From Pseudopyrenochaeta lycopersici (lineage: Eukaryota; Ascomycota; Dothideomycetes; Pleosporales; Pseudopyrenochaetaceae): DNA of 64,000 nt. This document shows positions 22,156-34,861 of this stretch, piece after piece. A program made the translations under genes and the position numbers. The notes under the pieces are model-generated. The model had not been told where the DNA came from and searched no databases. It worked only from the letters and a program-made list of their open reading frames with translations. How positions within the stretch are numbered: the stretch's first letter is position 1; each line of letters opens with the position of its first letter. Location of the stretch: positions 434,001 to 498,000 of the forward strand of contig NHZP01000006.1 of assembly GCA_003313425.1 (NCBI GenBank). The letters run 5' to 3'.

Positions 22156-25100
22156 ATGGCAGCCTCCAGACGCACGATTCGAAGCAATGCGCTCGAGAAG
22201 CTTGCCCGCCTTTCCGCCCAGTCCTCATCCCCCGCGACCACGAGCGCAGATTATATGAGGTTCTTCAAGAGATGTCCCAATGCGTCTGCAGCTTACATCG
22301 GGGCCAAAGGGGAAGACTATGGCATTCAGAAAACATGGACTCCTATGGTACGTTGCGGGCATTGCATATGGAGGGTGCTACAATTTGTACAGCACAGCTA
22401 AACGCTAAACTTGATTGTTAGAAATTGCAAGAGCTCGAGGCCATTCTGGCTCTGTGCAAAGCCGCGCCGCACATTCAGTCCATCGAAGTCGCCGAAAAGC
22501 TCCTGGCGCGCCTGGCACCCTACCTTGCCGAGTCGTACGCACAAGGCCTCGCGCCGTCGCCCAGTCTCCGCACGTATAAATCCTCGCCGTACGAGGTCCT
22601 CACCCACAATCTCACGTCTGCGATCCTCTCGCTGGGTGTACGGCACAAGGAGCTGCGCAACCAGACTGCGGCGACGCTAGAGCGCTATCTCAGCGGGTGG
22701 GCGACTGCAGCGACGGAGCTGTCAGCGGACCAGTTCGATGATGACGAGAGGGAGAATTTCGCGCCGGATGGAGAGCTGGCGAGGGTCATGATGCAGAGTT
22801 TGTCGCTCTTGGGGTTCTTGGATGCGGCGGCCGAGCATGCGAAGTTCTGGATTGCGTATGACAGGCTGCAGTTTGTCGAGGATGTGCGTGCTGCGCTGTC
22901 GGAGAAGTTTCTTATCGCTTTTGAAACTGCGCTGTCGGTTGTGCGGAATGCGCGCTCGCATCAGCATGGATTGAGGGAGTGGAAGCGCTATACGAAGCAC
23001 TATGCGGCGACGGGACGGCCGTTGGGGGCTATGATTTTGCACGACTCGTTCCTTAAGGTTGTGGTGGCTTCTGCTGCGTTGCTCGTGGGATCTAGTCCAG
23101 AGCACAATGTCAAGGACTCTGTGCTGGATCACTTGCGGTCGTCGCTGAACTACAAGAGTAGCCAGATATTCAGGGATGCGTCCGAAGACTCGCTTGCTGA
23201 GGGGTTGACGAGGATTGCCATTGAGGAGATGGAGCGTTTGGAAGACGACCTGGATTACCTGCAAAGAGTGGGGTCTGCGTGGCACCAACGGCAGGCGTCT
23301 TCGGTCAAGGCAAAGGTGCTCATTACTTATCTTTGCTGTACCGTTTACGACGAAGATATTGCCGACGCCGAACTCTTGACGACATGGCTGGACAGCGTTC
23401 TCAACGACCCGGCACAAAGTGTGGACCACGATTTGGCATCTGCAGTTCTGAAGTCAATGGCCATTCTTGCGAAGGTTTCTCCCCAGCTAGCTTCAAGTCT
23501 AGGACGATCGCTCCCAAGGGTCATCGTTCAAGGCAATTTTGACCACCGAACGACATCAGTTGCAGCCGAGTCTCTCGCAGCAGTTCTCAGCCTCCTTCCG
23601 CAGGATGCCATTATCACGACCTTGTACAGTCTCGGGAACATAATCAGCGCAGGCTCTGTACCTGATCGCAATGCGACCGCTTCACCCGCCCTGAATGGTA
23701 CTGGAAGAACGACACGCACAGCCGGCGTCTATAGCCATCAGCATGGAAGCGCCATTTCGCTCACTCCAAGTGATGTCGAAGAGCCACACCATGTGCACAC
23801 GACAGTCGTAGAAACCATTGTGTCTGTTGCCAGGAATTGCAAGGATGCGAAAATCACGGCACTCGCGCTTTCCATGCTGATTCAGAAGATTGGAAGGGCG
23901 AGCAAGGTCGTTGATGCGAAGATTATTACCGATTCGGCTTTTCTGGGGTTCCACAGTCCGCCTGGAGAGTTTAGGGCGTTGTTGAAGGTTTATTCTAAGC
24001 TCTGTCATGATGCTTTGGTCAAGGATGATGCTGCTACTTTGGAAGCTGTGAGTGGAGAGGGTGGACCATGCAGCTGCCTTTTGCTAAAACTCTGTCTAGG
24101 TCATGAATGCGCGCCTGAACATATCGAAAGAGATTTCCCCGGACGAGCCTAACTTCTTGATATATTTCACTCAGTTGCTGGACACTATCGTCAGCAAAGG
24201 AGATGCTCCGGAGACATCGCATCGCCACCTCCGAGACACTGAACTGGCGTCCCAGGAGATTGCTCAACTGCTAAAGCCACTCGCCCTCCTTCTTGCGCGC
24301 AACGCTGAACGTGCTGATCGCGCAGAAGTTGACGACTCGATCATCAATCTTCAGCGTGATGCTTGGTTTAACATCGTCGTTCACGGCTTCGATCTACAGT
24401 CCGATCTCGGCAAGAAGTACAGAGAAGAGCTCAGGACTCTGGCCCGCTTTAGCAAGCCTCTTATTGCTGAGGAGCGACCGTCTCTATCGGAAAGCGACAT
24501 TGAGCTCAATACAGTCCTACGTCGCGGCAAATCGCCAGAGCATACAGTTGAGCAGAAGAAACGTCTTGGCAAACTTTTACCTTCATGTGAGAACGATACA
24601 AAGGCGCTCAGTTACCAGGAAGCAGTATTCTTAAGCACTGCGTATCTTGTTGAAGACTTACGAGCCAGCACGGGAGATTGCACAAAGGCACTTGCGTACT
24701 TTCTTGATCCCAAACTTCGAAGTGGTGCTGTAGGTAATTGCATGGCCGCCATCACTACAGCGGCGGTCAGGACCTACTTGTCCAAGACGCTTTTGGGTCA
24801 ATCGCATTCCTTCTCTACACCATATCTGGCGCAGCAACTAGCGACTATATTTTCTGCCTGCTGCCATCGCATCGCTCGAGTCCAACAAGCGGCAGCTGCG
24901 TGCGCAGATATCATTATTCACGATGTGCCATCTACATTGTGCCAGAAGAGTGCGCTCTTTGCCCTCCTGGAGCTTTTGTCTATGATGTGGTACAGCTGTC
25001 TTGAAGGTGAGACTGATGAGTATACTTGGAAGTCAACATTCACGTCGAAGAGATCAAATATTGTGGTAGAGCTTTCTGACGATTATGCTTTCCGACGAGC

Positions 25101-28100
25101 CACGCTGGATGCTTTGCATAAGCGCGCTACAACCTGGGTCAAGGGAGCTCTAGATATAGCTCCTCTTGATGTCAAAGGGCTACTTCAGACATACCTTTCA
25201 GAGTTTGACGATGAAGCTTCCTTTGGCCACATCTCTCTTGGACGCTCTTTTGCTCTCGAAATGGGGTCTGTCATCCCGTCTACTGACCAGCGTCTTGGAG
25301 CCGTGGAACGACAAGGCATGAATATCAATACTGCGTCCGACTTTATTACACAGTACACTACAAGACAAGAGTACAAGTTCCTCGATGGCGTCGTCGATCA
25401 AGAAGAAGAATGGCTGAAAGGTGGACCTTCTTCCCAACATAAGCCGTCCTATCTTTCGCGCAGCTTACAAGACGCCACCAATCTTCTGATCGACCTGGAA
25501 AATCGAACTCTGAATCACAAGCATGTTACTATTGCAGAATTGCGGGATATACTACGACGGGCGGCTGCACTGTTGTGCAGAGTGAAGACGGATCAATCGC
25601 CTATTGTTCAACACCTGGTTGGTATTCCGTTCGCAGTGTTTTCGAAGCAGTCTATCAAGTTAGGGATAGCGTTGTGGACCAGCGTTACCAAGGAGAATCC
25701 TCGCATGGAATCTCGCATTCTTGTTGCGATTGCGGAGAATTGGGAGAATACGGTGCGCAAACGACGAGGCATCTTCAGCCCTACTTTGAGGTTCGTGTGT
25801 AAGCCTCCACCATTTGAAACATCTGCTGACTGCCTCCAAGGCATGAGGATCCTTTTTATGGCAAGCAGGAATTCGCTGCTACTGACAAGGAGTCACTCTC
25901 CAAACGACAGCAGCATATCTACAATCTCATTGCACCGCATTTCCGACTTCTGCAGTTCTTGTCCAGTCACTTCAGTGCATCGCGCCTAAGCAAGCCAGAT
26001 GTTGAGAGTGTGTTCGTCCGATTGATACATATCACGCTTGATGCAATGAGTGTTGGCTGTTCGCAGCCTCTTGCTCGTGAATCATACTTCCATATCATTT
26101 TGCTTGGGCTGCGCATTGGTCGCCACTGCACCACTCTCTCAACGACGATCAGGTGGCGTCTTACAGACCGTATTTTGACCGCCGCATTAGCGTGGTTTAC
26201 CAAGGCTCCGCAGTATGTCCTTCACCAGTAGACCTTGTTCGCAAGCTGACGAAAATAGATGGTCTTTCGGAGGCAATCGTCTACAAATCAAGGCCGAGAC
26301 TCATGTTCTAGCCGATGTGCAAGCGCAGCTCGAAGCTATCGGAAAGGTCACTAATGCAACTGACATTGGAGCAAAGATCAAGGCCAAGCAGGATCTATTG
26401 ACTTTGTTGATTGCTAATGAGCAGAGTCGTCTAATGGTTTGGCTGTTCCCTCTTGATTATGGCAAGAAGAATGCTTTCATGCCCGGACACAACAAGAACA
26501 TACTTCCTGACGTAGGCTTATTCCTATTATCGGGCTGTCAAGAGCTAACATGTCCAGGCTGCTGTAACGGGACATTTGAAGACAGCTTGGGCAGAGAATC
26601 CCGCAATCGCTGTTCATCTCGTCAAGCGTTTCCAGTCTCAGCGTTTGAACACCGAGGTCCGTTGGCAGGTCCTTAATTTCCCACATAAGGTCCTGGAGGA
26701 GCCAGATGCGCTTGAGATACTTCTCGGTAACCAGCTACCGGGCGATGTATCGTTTCAGCTCAAGGTATGTACAAGTTTGATATTAATCTCAACGCAGCTA
26801 ATGATTCCAGTACCTCTTGTACTGGGCACCTGTGAACCCAATCACGGCAGTAACATTTTTCCTGCCAGCGTATGGCAATCACCCCTTCATTATTCAGTAT
26901 GCAATGAGAGCGCTCGAGAGCCACTCTGTGGACGTGATGTTCTTCTACGTCTACCAGATTGTGCAAACGCTTCGATACGATGTTCTTGGCTACGTCGAGA
27001 GGTATATCATTGAGACGGCGAAGTTTTCACAGCTGTTTGCTCATCAGATCATCTGGAACATGAAGGCCAACGCCTATAAAGATGAAGCTTCAGAAGTTGT
27101 GAGTGTCCATGTGGATTTTCTGGAGACAATAACTAACCGTATGCACAGCCGGACCCTGTCAAACCCACACTTGACAAAGTGATGGGAAGTCTGGAGTCTA
27201 GCTTTTCATCAGAGGACAGAGATTTCTACGAGCGCGAGTTCTCGTTCTTCAATGAAGTCACTGGTATCTCTGGCACGTTGCGCTCAGTTCTGCACGAGCC
27301 TAAGGAAGTTAAGAAGCAGAAGATCGAGGAAGAGTTGCGCAAAATTCGAGTCGAAGTTGGCGTCTACCTACCGAGTAACCCAGATGGCCAGGTCATTGGC
27401 ATCGACAGAAAATCTGGTAAGCCACTGCAGAGTCACGCAAAGACACCCTTCATGGCAACTTTCCGCATTCGCAAACCCAAGCCCGATTCAGGCATCGATG
27501 TTATTGAGGAAGACGACCGCTCCGTAACCAAGAAGGAAAACACTTACGAGACCTGGCTCTCTGCCATTTTCAAAGTCGGCGACGACTGCCGCCAGGATGT
27601 TCTCGCGCTCCAGATGATTGCCGCTTTTCGTGGTATCTTTAACACTGTTGGCCTTGATGTTTGGGTCTTCCCCTATCGTGTCACAGCCACAGCGCCTGGT
27701 TGTGGCGTTATTGACGTCCTGCCCAACTCTATATCGCGTGATATGCTCGGACGAGAAGCTGTCAATAGACTTGACGATTACTTTATCAGCCGCTACGGCA
27801 ATGAGGATTCAATCCGCTACCAGGAAGCAAGAAGCAACTTTGTCAAGAGTATGGCTGCATACAGCGTCATCAGCTTCTTGCTGCAGTTCAAGGATCGGCA
27901 TAACGGCAATATCATGATCGACGATGCTGGGCATATCATTCATATCGACTTCGGTTTCTGTTTCGACATCGCCCCTGGTGGTATTAAATTCGAGCGTGCC
28001 CCCTTCAAACTCACTGCCGAAATGATCGCCGTCATGTCGGGCAAAAATTCGCCCGCACCTTACCAAACGCAAGCTTACCGCTGGTTCGAAGAGCTCACCA

Positions 28101-28348
28101 TTAAAGCCTTCCTTGCTGCCCGCCAACACTGCGAGCACCTCGTGCATATCGTCGAGGCCATGCTGGACAGCGGACTGCCGTGCTTCAAGCCTGAGACGAT
28201 TAAGAACTTTAGGGATAGGTTTGTGCTCGAGAGGACGGAGAGGGAGGCGGCAGAGTACATGAGGGGGCTTGTGGAAAAGAGTAGGGGCAGTTATAGTACA
28301 GGCACGTATGATCGGTTCCAGTTGATTACCAATGGGATCCCATATTAG
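22156..28348 (+). CDS. stt4: phosphatidylinositol 4-kinase III alpha (Stt4)
   Basis: Makes phosphatidylinositol 4-phosphate from PI and ATP at the plasma membrane, feeding PI(4,5)P2 synthesis, actin organisation and cell-wall signalling. It works with Efr3/Ypp1-type anchors. Exons are 22156-22347, 22422-24047, 24100-25790, 25841-26212, 26259-26511, 26558-26764, 26811-27098 and 27149-28348. The sum is 5829 bases, 1942 residues, matching the yeast protein in size. Residues 1-1300 are a helical solenoid. The accessory (lipid kinase unique) helical domain follows, with the conserved HLKTAWAENPAIAVHL and YLLYWAPVNPITAV segments. The last exon is the kinase: DDCRQD, FKDRHNGN as the catalytic loop (about residue 1792) and HIDFGF as the DFG motif (about 1810). 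Intron 3 uses a GTTCGT donor, slightly unusual, but both flanking reading frames match the family there. No broken motif seen. Confidence 0.95.
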
Positions 28349-29643
28349 GTGGGTACGGACGAGGATATGGATCCGCCAGTGGTCAGAAGAGAAGGAATGG
28401 TTCATAGGTGTCGAATGCATGTTATTGGCACCGGCGTTCGATCAAACCCTTCGCGAACCATTCTGACTATGCTCGCTTGTATCCAGCTTACTCACCAGAG
28501 CGCAAATTTAGAAACCAGGTCCGTGAGGTCAAATTGCTGGCGCTTATGCTAGATACTCCTGGCCGAGTACACCACTCCATCGTAACATGGTGACATCGTA
28601 GTTATTCGCCCGCTCTTACACTGGGAATCTGACAGAACCTGATAGGAAATGAAAAGCGCAATAACTCCAGCCCGAAACCCGGTCTTTGTTTGGCGTAATA
28701 CGGCTAGACACACACACCGGTGTATCGCTGACTTGGCCAAGCCCAATGTTATAAGACGGTGCGGCCACAAGCCACAGCGTTCTTCTTCTACTTCCAGTGT
28801 GCTGGATCTGACAACTTGAAATAGTGAAGTTGATACGTCATGAGAAATATTGGTTTGGGTCCCCACGAAGATATCTGAGAAGCTGACAAGGAAAGAGGTG
28901 TAGTTTCTTTTCTCTTAACTCACGCCATTCGTTAAAATCCAGGCTTCCCGCAATGCATTGCGTATGCTTAATGGATAGCTCATCAGGATTGCGTCCCACA
29001 GATCTATTTTAATATCCACGGCCTAGAGTTTCAGGTCCTGAACGGAGAGTCTGCACAGCCTCAGTCACGTCCAGTTTAGAGAGCATGAAAGAGGAAATGA
29101 TTGGCGACAAATTACGACGCCTCTATATCTCTTGGATTACTATAGAACGGCATTATAAAGAAAATCCAGGAAGCTTGTCGTCAGTAGTCCTGTATCAAGA
29201 GTCCGTGGCGTTGGTGATGGGGATGAACACAGCGATACATAGAAGGCTGTATTGGCCCCCACAAGGCAGCCTGTCAGCTTGCGCTAAGCCACCATCATCC
29301 TGAAGTATACTGTGGGTAGAGCACTGCGAGTGTCTAAGCCTAATCTAGATGCATGGACCGCTTCCTTGTGGATAATTACAAGCTTCGATTCGTAGGAATC
29401 GCTTGCCTGAGCTTGGCGCTCAGGCGCCCTCAGCGCGAAGACAAGAACATCGAAGTGGGAGTCAAAGTGCGGAAAAATGAACCCAACAATCGGCGAATTT
29501 AGGATAGTATATATTCCTTTTGTTCGTGAAGGACTCATGTTGAATATGTGAAGCCGGTTTCGATCCTTATTTCCCACGGACTTGCAGAAGTCAATATCAC
29601 CGACGTGTTGCTTTCTGGTCGAACATTCGCTATCCACGCCATC
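28349..29643. other. intergenic, no gene seen
   Basis: 1.3 kb with only short frames. The reading frame of the next gene is open back to 29548 but has no ATG before 29644. Confidence 0.5.
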
Positions 29644-30693
29644 ATGGCAGCCTCTCACAGTATGGCATCAAGACTACCATTGGCAGCAATGCTCTTGCTT
29701 GTCACTATGCTACCTATATCTGTCTCCGCACAAGGCGGAACCGGAGGAAGCCGCATCGACTCCAACCAATGTCCCGTTGATGTAGAAGACGTCATGGTAT
29801 ACTCGCCCTTTAAGCCATACTTCAAATTCGACAAGTTCAGGGGCAATGTTCAGAACTGCTGGGTTGCAGCAGACTGCCTCTTTGAAGCGGCCGGCGAGTC
29901 TCGAAAACAGCAGTTTGCGGCTACTGCACTTGTCATGGGCCTTATCCCACTCACGCTCAAGGATATCGCATGGCCGGAACGACGACTCGTTCACGTTACC
30001 AAAAAACTGACTCCGATACTCGAAATTCTAGTCTTGGCGTTAGGACTCTTACCCATGGAAACGAAGGATAAAGCGCAGACTCGCCAGAAGAATCGCGAGA
30101 GCAATATGATCGCCCGGGTTGCCTGGGCATCGAAAAGGTCTACGATCATTTTATGGATTCTAGTATGCACCGTAACTCTCATCGCCAGTTATGCGGGCCT
30201 TCTGTTCATGGAAATTTACAGTAAACGAAGCGCCTTGGGATGTCCGGTACCCGTTATCGTGGTAATATGGCATTCAATTGCCCTCGTGCCAGCAGGCATA
30301 CATTCTTTCTTCGCGGGTCTCCGACGCCGTCGTTCCAACAAGGTCAAGCGACGGGCTTCAGTACGCTCAGGTCGCCGTCTCAGCTATTCTGATGTTCCAC
30401 TCACGGAACGCCCAAAGCCGCTTGCTTCATCTGACATAGCCGACGGCGACAAGGAGGAGAATGAGCGGAAAATGGCGATCATCTCTGCAGTCCAAGGCGC
30501 AGACGAGGACTGGCCAGTTCAGATGGCGTGGGCCATCTACTACATTGCTGGGACACTGGTGTATACGAGTATCATGGCGGTCACAGTGGTGGAACTAGTG
30601 ATATGGGTTGGTTTGGGCTTTGCAGTGACTGGCAGTAGCAAGGTTCTGGCCTTCTTCTTATGTTTTGTTGGAGAGGATACTGGCGAGCAATAA
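29644..30693 (+). CDS. hypothetical integral membrane protein with signal peptide
   Basis: A single exon of 349 residues from the ATG at 29644. The N-terminus carries a strong signal peptide (Leu/Met-rich core ending near residue 30, VSAQ). A short luminal or extracellular segment follows with Cys residues (QCPVDVEDV, VQNCWVAADC). Then come about five to six membrane segments, near residues 90-110, 122-137, 165-187, 200-220 and a long hydrophobic C-terminal pair at about 298-345. A basic cytosolic loop (LRRRRSNKVKRRASVRSGRR) lies between helices 4 and 5. It resembles the many uncharacterised multi-span proteins of ascomycetes. I recognise no transporter motif. Function unknown. Confidence 0.7.
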   Translation: MAASHSMASRLPLAAMLLLVTMLPISVSAQGGTGGSRIDSNQCPVDVEDVMVYSPFKPYFKFDKFRGNVQNCWVAADCLFEAAGESRKQQFAATALVMGLIPLTLKDIAWPERRLVHVTKKLTPILEILVLALGLLPMETKDKAQTRQKNRESNMIARVAWASKRSTIILWILVCTVTLIASYAGLLFMEIYSKRSALGCPVPVIVVIWHSIALVPAGIHSFFAGLRRRRSNKVKRRASVRSGRRLSYSDVPLTERPKPLASSDIADGDKEENERKMAIISAVQGADEDWPVQMAWAIYYIAGTLVYTSIMAVTVVELVIWVGLGFAVTGSSKVLAFFLCFVGEDTGEQ

Positions 30694-31499
30694 ACTGGGC
30701 GGCATGACCAGCTTTAAGTGTACAAAAGATCCTATTGGCTCATGCTTGTACTGGTTATTGGGGGTTTAGATAGGCGTTTGAGCATAATCAAACTTCTGAG
30801 TGCTATGGGCACTTACATGTAGTCTCTAATGAGCGTCAAAATACTCTTAGAGACCAAACTTGAGCTTCTGAAGCTTCGCAGTTGTGATTCGTTGTTCTAT
30901 ATATCACAGATCTGGTTCAAGTCACTATAGATCACAGTGCCTTTGCCTAGCTCCCCCGTCCTTATTGGCAGTCTTTTCCATTTCTTCAAGGATGTATTTG
31001 CGTAAATTTAAAAGGGTGTGATGAGTCCCAGCTAAGCGAGGCGCCGTGAAGGCTGTTGTAGCACTAGTTCGGTCACGGTATACAATTTAAAGGGTCTGCC
31101 ATAAAGGAATGAGTCACCATTGTCCTCGGTCAAGAAGTGAAAACATGTGATGGCTCTACAGTTGGCGGGGCCGTGTGCTCACGCATAGAGCTTAATGTAA
31201 ACTGCCGACGACCATTTGTGGGCTTGCTAAATTGAGTCGTAGCATGACAATTTTGGAAAAGTCCCAAAACGGCACGTTGGTTTAGAAATAGTCAGCTAAT
31301 GCTCGAAAAATACTTGGGCACATTGAAAGCTATGTCATGATCTGAACAATCATTGCTGTTAAGATTTCAATCCCATCTCGTCTAAGAGATGCTTTTCGAA
31401 TTCCCCAAGAATTGATTGAATACTTCTTTCACAATCTATAAGGAAACATTCAAACCGCGTCGGTGTACCATGAACCTAGAAATTCATTATTTCAGCGCC
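30694..31499. other. intergenic between convergent genes, no gene seen
   Basis: 800 AT-rich bases without coding character, between the membrane protein (+) and the flavoenzyme (-). Confidence 0.5.
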
Positions 31500-33328
31500 C
31501 TATATGTGGGCTTTCAGCTCTACATTATCGCGGTAGCGCTTCGGCCAAATGCCGTGCTTCCCAGGTGAGGGGATCCCGTTGGGATCTACCGCGTCTTTGA
31601 TTGTTTCAACAAAGCGGCGGTATGCGTGGTCGTTGAAGTCGGAAACCGAAGCGATACGGTCTGCACATTAAAATCAGTTGAGTTTAAGACACTGTGCCAA
31701 GCTTATGAACTTACCCATATGGTTCACATGGCTGCGATACTTGCTGTAGCCCTTCGCTGTACCCACTTCGAACATCTTGTTGAACATGGTCTCCACGGCT
31801 TGTCGATGCTTTGCATTAGCCTTGTCGAAAATAAACATATTGAAAAAGATGATATGACGCTTGTGCATGAAGAAGTCGCCGAATAGGTCAAACGACTCGG
31901 CCTCGCATATTTTCTTTGCTGTTAAGACCCACTCTAGGACTTCCCTGCCTTCGCTTGGCATGATGGGACTATAGTCGTAGTGTGCGCCAATACCTCCACC
32001 TTTCTTTGGAACTTGGAATTTAACCATATGCAAGACCCAAAGTGTAGGGACACCAGCAAAGAAACTGTCCATATCAGGTATCGATGTTTGGTCTAGGGTT
32101 TCGCCTTCTGGTGCAGAGTACAACTTTCCCGTAAGTGTTCCTTTCGGCGCTTTGGCATATATGATCTCCTGGATTTCGTCGAAGTGTGCTTACACCACAT
32201 TTTTTGCACCGTAGAGGCCGAACCTTGCACTCCAATAGCCCAGACCGAACTTATTCTGGAGCTCCTTCACTTTCCAATCTGGTATTGGGCTTGGGTCAGG
32301 CCAGAAGTCCTCCCGCGAACCCATCATACTCAAAATTTCAGTTACGTTAGAGGCGTGGATCGTATTAGGAACTAGACCGTCTCTTCTGAGCGGGCTTAGA
32401 ACGTCAACCATAGTCTCTACATCCTCAAGATCGGGTATATCTAAGGAACAAGACATGAACGCTTGAGGTGCCGGCGTGAGCCAGATTCCAAGCTTTGTGA
32501 CAATGCCGAGATTTGGCTGAAGAAATAAGCCTTCGATGCTAGGGCCGAGTGAGAACTTCGATATATGTGCAGATCGTGAGTTTGTTATGGCAAATTGGCC
32601 AATCCGTACTAATTCGCCGTTTGCCAACATGACTTCCAGCCCAGCTATATGCTGAAAGTGTACTGCTGTTGGACTGAGGCCAACACCGCGATCCAAAGTA
32701 TTGCCGAGAACAGAGCCCCATGCAAGAGACGGTACAGAACCCCAAACCTTGAGTTTGTTCTTGATACAGTAATCGTACAAATCTACAAAAGTGACACCAG
32801 GCTCCACGACTGCATATGCTTTACCAGCGCTGACTTCGAGAACTTTGTTCATGCGATGTAGGTCAAGCGCTATTGAGCCATTGACGCGAGGAGCTGGGCC
32901 ACCATATCTACGCAAAGTCAGTTTTACTCTCGAAACCCAAGACACTGACTGTGAGTAAGCGTTGCGCGAGCAACTCACCCAAGATTCTTTCCCCTGGAGA
33001 ACGTCCACACCGGAATACCAAAGTCATTTGAGATCTTCAAAATAGCTCTCAGTTCTTCCTCACTCTTTGGTCTCACAGCCGCGCTAGGCATCTTGCGCTT
33101 TCCTTCATCCTCGTGAAGCTCATACGGGTCGATGTGCTCTGTCAGCACATCATTTTGATAGACCTGGTCCTTGCCCACAACTTCTTCGTACTTGCGAATT
33201 GCTTTGCCAAATTCGCTTTGACTGACTCCTGGTGGGAGAACAGCCTTGAGGGGCACAGTGATTGAGTCTCTAAATAGATTGTAGTGCAGTGACTGGTCCT
33301 CGGCATCAGCGTAGGCTGGAGAAGGCAT
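31500..33328 (-). pseudogene. vanillyl-alcohol-oxidase-like FAD enzyme with in-frame stop
   Basis: A homologue of fungal vanillyl-alcohol oxidase (VAO/PCMH flavoprotein family), which oxidises 4-hydroxybenzylic compounds with O2 and holds FAD covalently. Exons on the minus strand are 33328-32979, 32907-31715 and 31660-31500, 568 codons, the family's usual size. The FAD PP-loop side is RGKNLGYGGPAPR (the Tyr after the intron matches the active-site Tyr108 of VAO). GNTLDRGVGLSP, YRSHVNHM and the C-terminal DPNGIPSPGKHGIWP are family segments, and a His in KRHIIFF fits the covalent FAD site. At 32192-32190 there is a TAA in the middle of otherwise continuous homologous sequence (YGAKNVV stop AHFDEIQEIIYAK). 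The only simple splice escape removes 27 bases, too short for an intron. A 72-base alternative would delete coding-like sequence. Probably a recent nonsense allele. Confidence 0.8.
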
Positions 33329-33609
33329 TGTGACAGAAATGTAATTTGGTGTTACTTTATGCACTTAACATACGATAAATATCCAGCTTTACATGTAGGT
33401 GAAATCCACTTGAATAGATCCATCCCAATTCTATTGTGCGCGAGGAATACATGGGAGCTCCAGTACACCAGCATTCCCGCAAAGCACAAAGCGGAGAACA
33501 GCTCCCCACAAGGGGCAGCATGGTTTGACTTGAGGTCTAAATGGTGCAGAGGCACTCAAAGGGGAATCTAAACATGCGCGACAATGCCTCTGTCCGTCCC
33601 CGCAGCTTA

Positions 33610-33622
33610 GTCCGCCTCGGAC
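33610..33622. promoter_or_regulatory. inverted CGG site (GTCCG-N3-CGGAC)
   Basis: A perfect 13-base inverted repeat containing CCG-N3-CGG, about 280 bases upstream of the flavoenzyme start. Paired CGG half-sites are the usual targets of fungal Zn2Cys6 regulators. Occupancy is inference only. Confidence 0.35.
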
Positions 33623-34861
33623 GAAGTGCTAGCCAAAGGTGGGGGCGGTAATGATACCCCGCTGTAACCCCACCGAAAAATTATGACTTTAAACGAACCA
33701 AGAGCAATAGCTGAAGTCCATGATTGCTATAAGTACGAAAATCAATAGAAATGGAAGTTTCGTGGATAGTTCTCGGTAGAAGGTTATATGCAAACGACCA
33801 ATGAGCGAAATACGGCATGTCCCAATTGGCGGGCCAGTGAATGTTCCACTGGTGTGGGGTAAGACTCTGGAAGTTGATAGTACCAGGAAAGTTCCGTTCC
33901 ATCTTCCCACCAGCTCTCATAAAAATCCAGTATTTACCACCTCTGAACTTGTCCGGCTTTCAGTAGCCCTCATACTACTTTCAACAACAACAGCCAGAGC
34001 GGATCGAATTTGTCCCAGCATTATTATTCTTCATTTCAGAATAGAGCCTCTATCACGTAAGGACGATGTAGCCGATTTAGATATGCTTTTATTAAACTAC
34101 TTCAGTTTCAATCGCATACTAAACTACCTAGGCTTGAATTAGCCTTGAGCAACAGTATATGATGCATACCCAAACATTCACAGGCTCTGCATTTGAAGTG
34201 ACCCACTTTCTGACCACCAACTTGCTCCTCAATCAATATTATTTCAGCGTCAAGAATTGGCATGACTACGGGGTCTTGGGTTGTTCCAGTTCGTATGTGC
34301 ATGTCGCCTTCTGCTTCGTCTTCTTACCTTAAATGAGTGTAATCCCAAATAACAGCCTCATGTGGTCCTCCCGGGGCTAGAGGGCTTACGTTAGCCAAGT
34401 GTTCTGCCAGTTTTGCATGTGCCGTCAAAACCAATCCTGTGTACTTCAGCTTTTTCCCCATCTCGTTCATCGTGAGATAGAATTGGAGATACGGCTGATT
34501 GAGCGCCACATTGCCTAGACAGGATCTACCCTTCGGGAAGACCTGTCATATCTCACAAAATCCTGGCTCCCATTGATCTCGAGCTAGTACGTCTGAGCGT
34601 GGATTGGTTCGACGAAATATCAACCGTCATAGGCCGTATTAATAGATTGAAGTTAATAGATTGATGCTGTACACAGTCCCATTATCCTGCGAGTAGACGC
34701 AGCACCTGGGGACAGTTGGCCTCCTCTAGCAGACTAGATGAGCTTGGAAATGATGGCAGGCCCATTTAGTAGCAATGCTGAGTGGACAGCAAAGTACACG
34801 CCATCGGCGATATATTTGACCTCGTATCTGAGCTGTGTTCTGGAGCCTTCTTCAGGTGGAT

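Noticed and set aside
22722..23429. 235-codon minus-strand open frame
   Set aside because: Antisense shadow of the second exon of stt4, whose plus-strand translation is clearly homologous.
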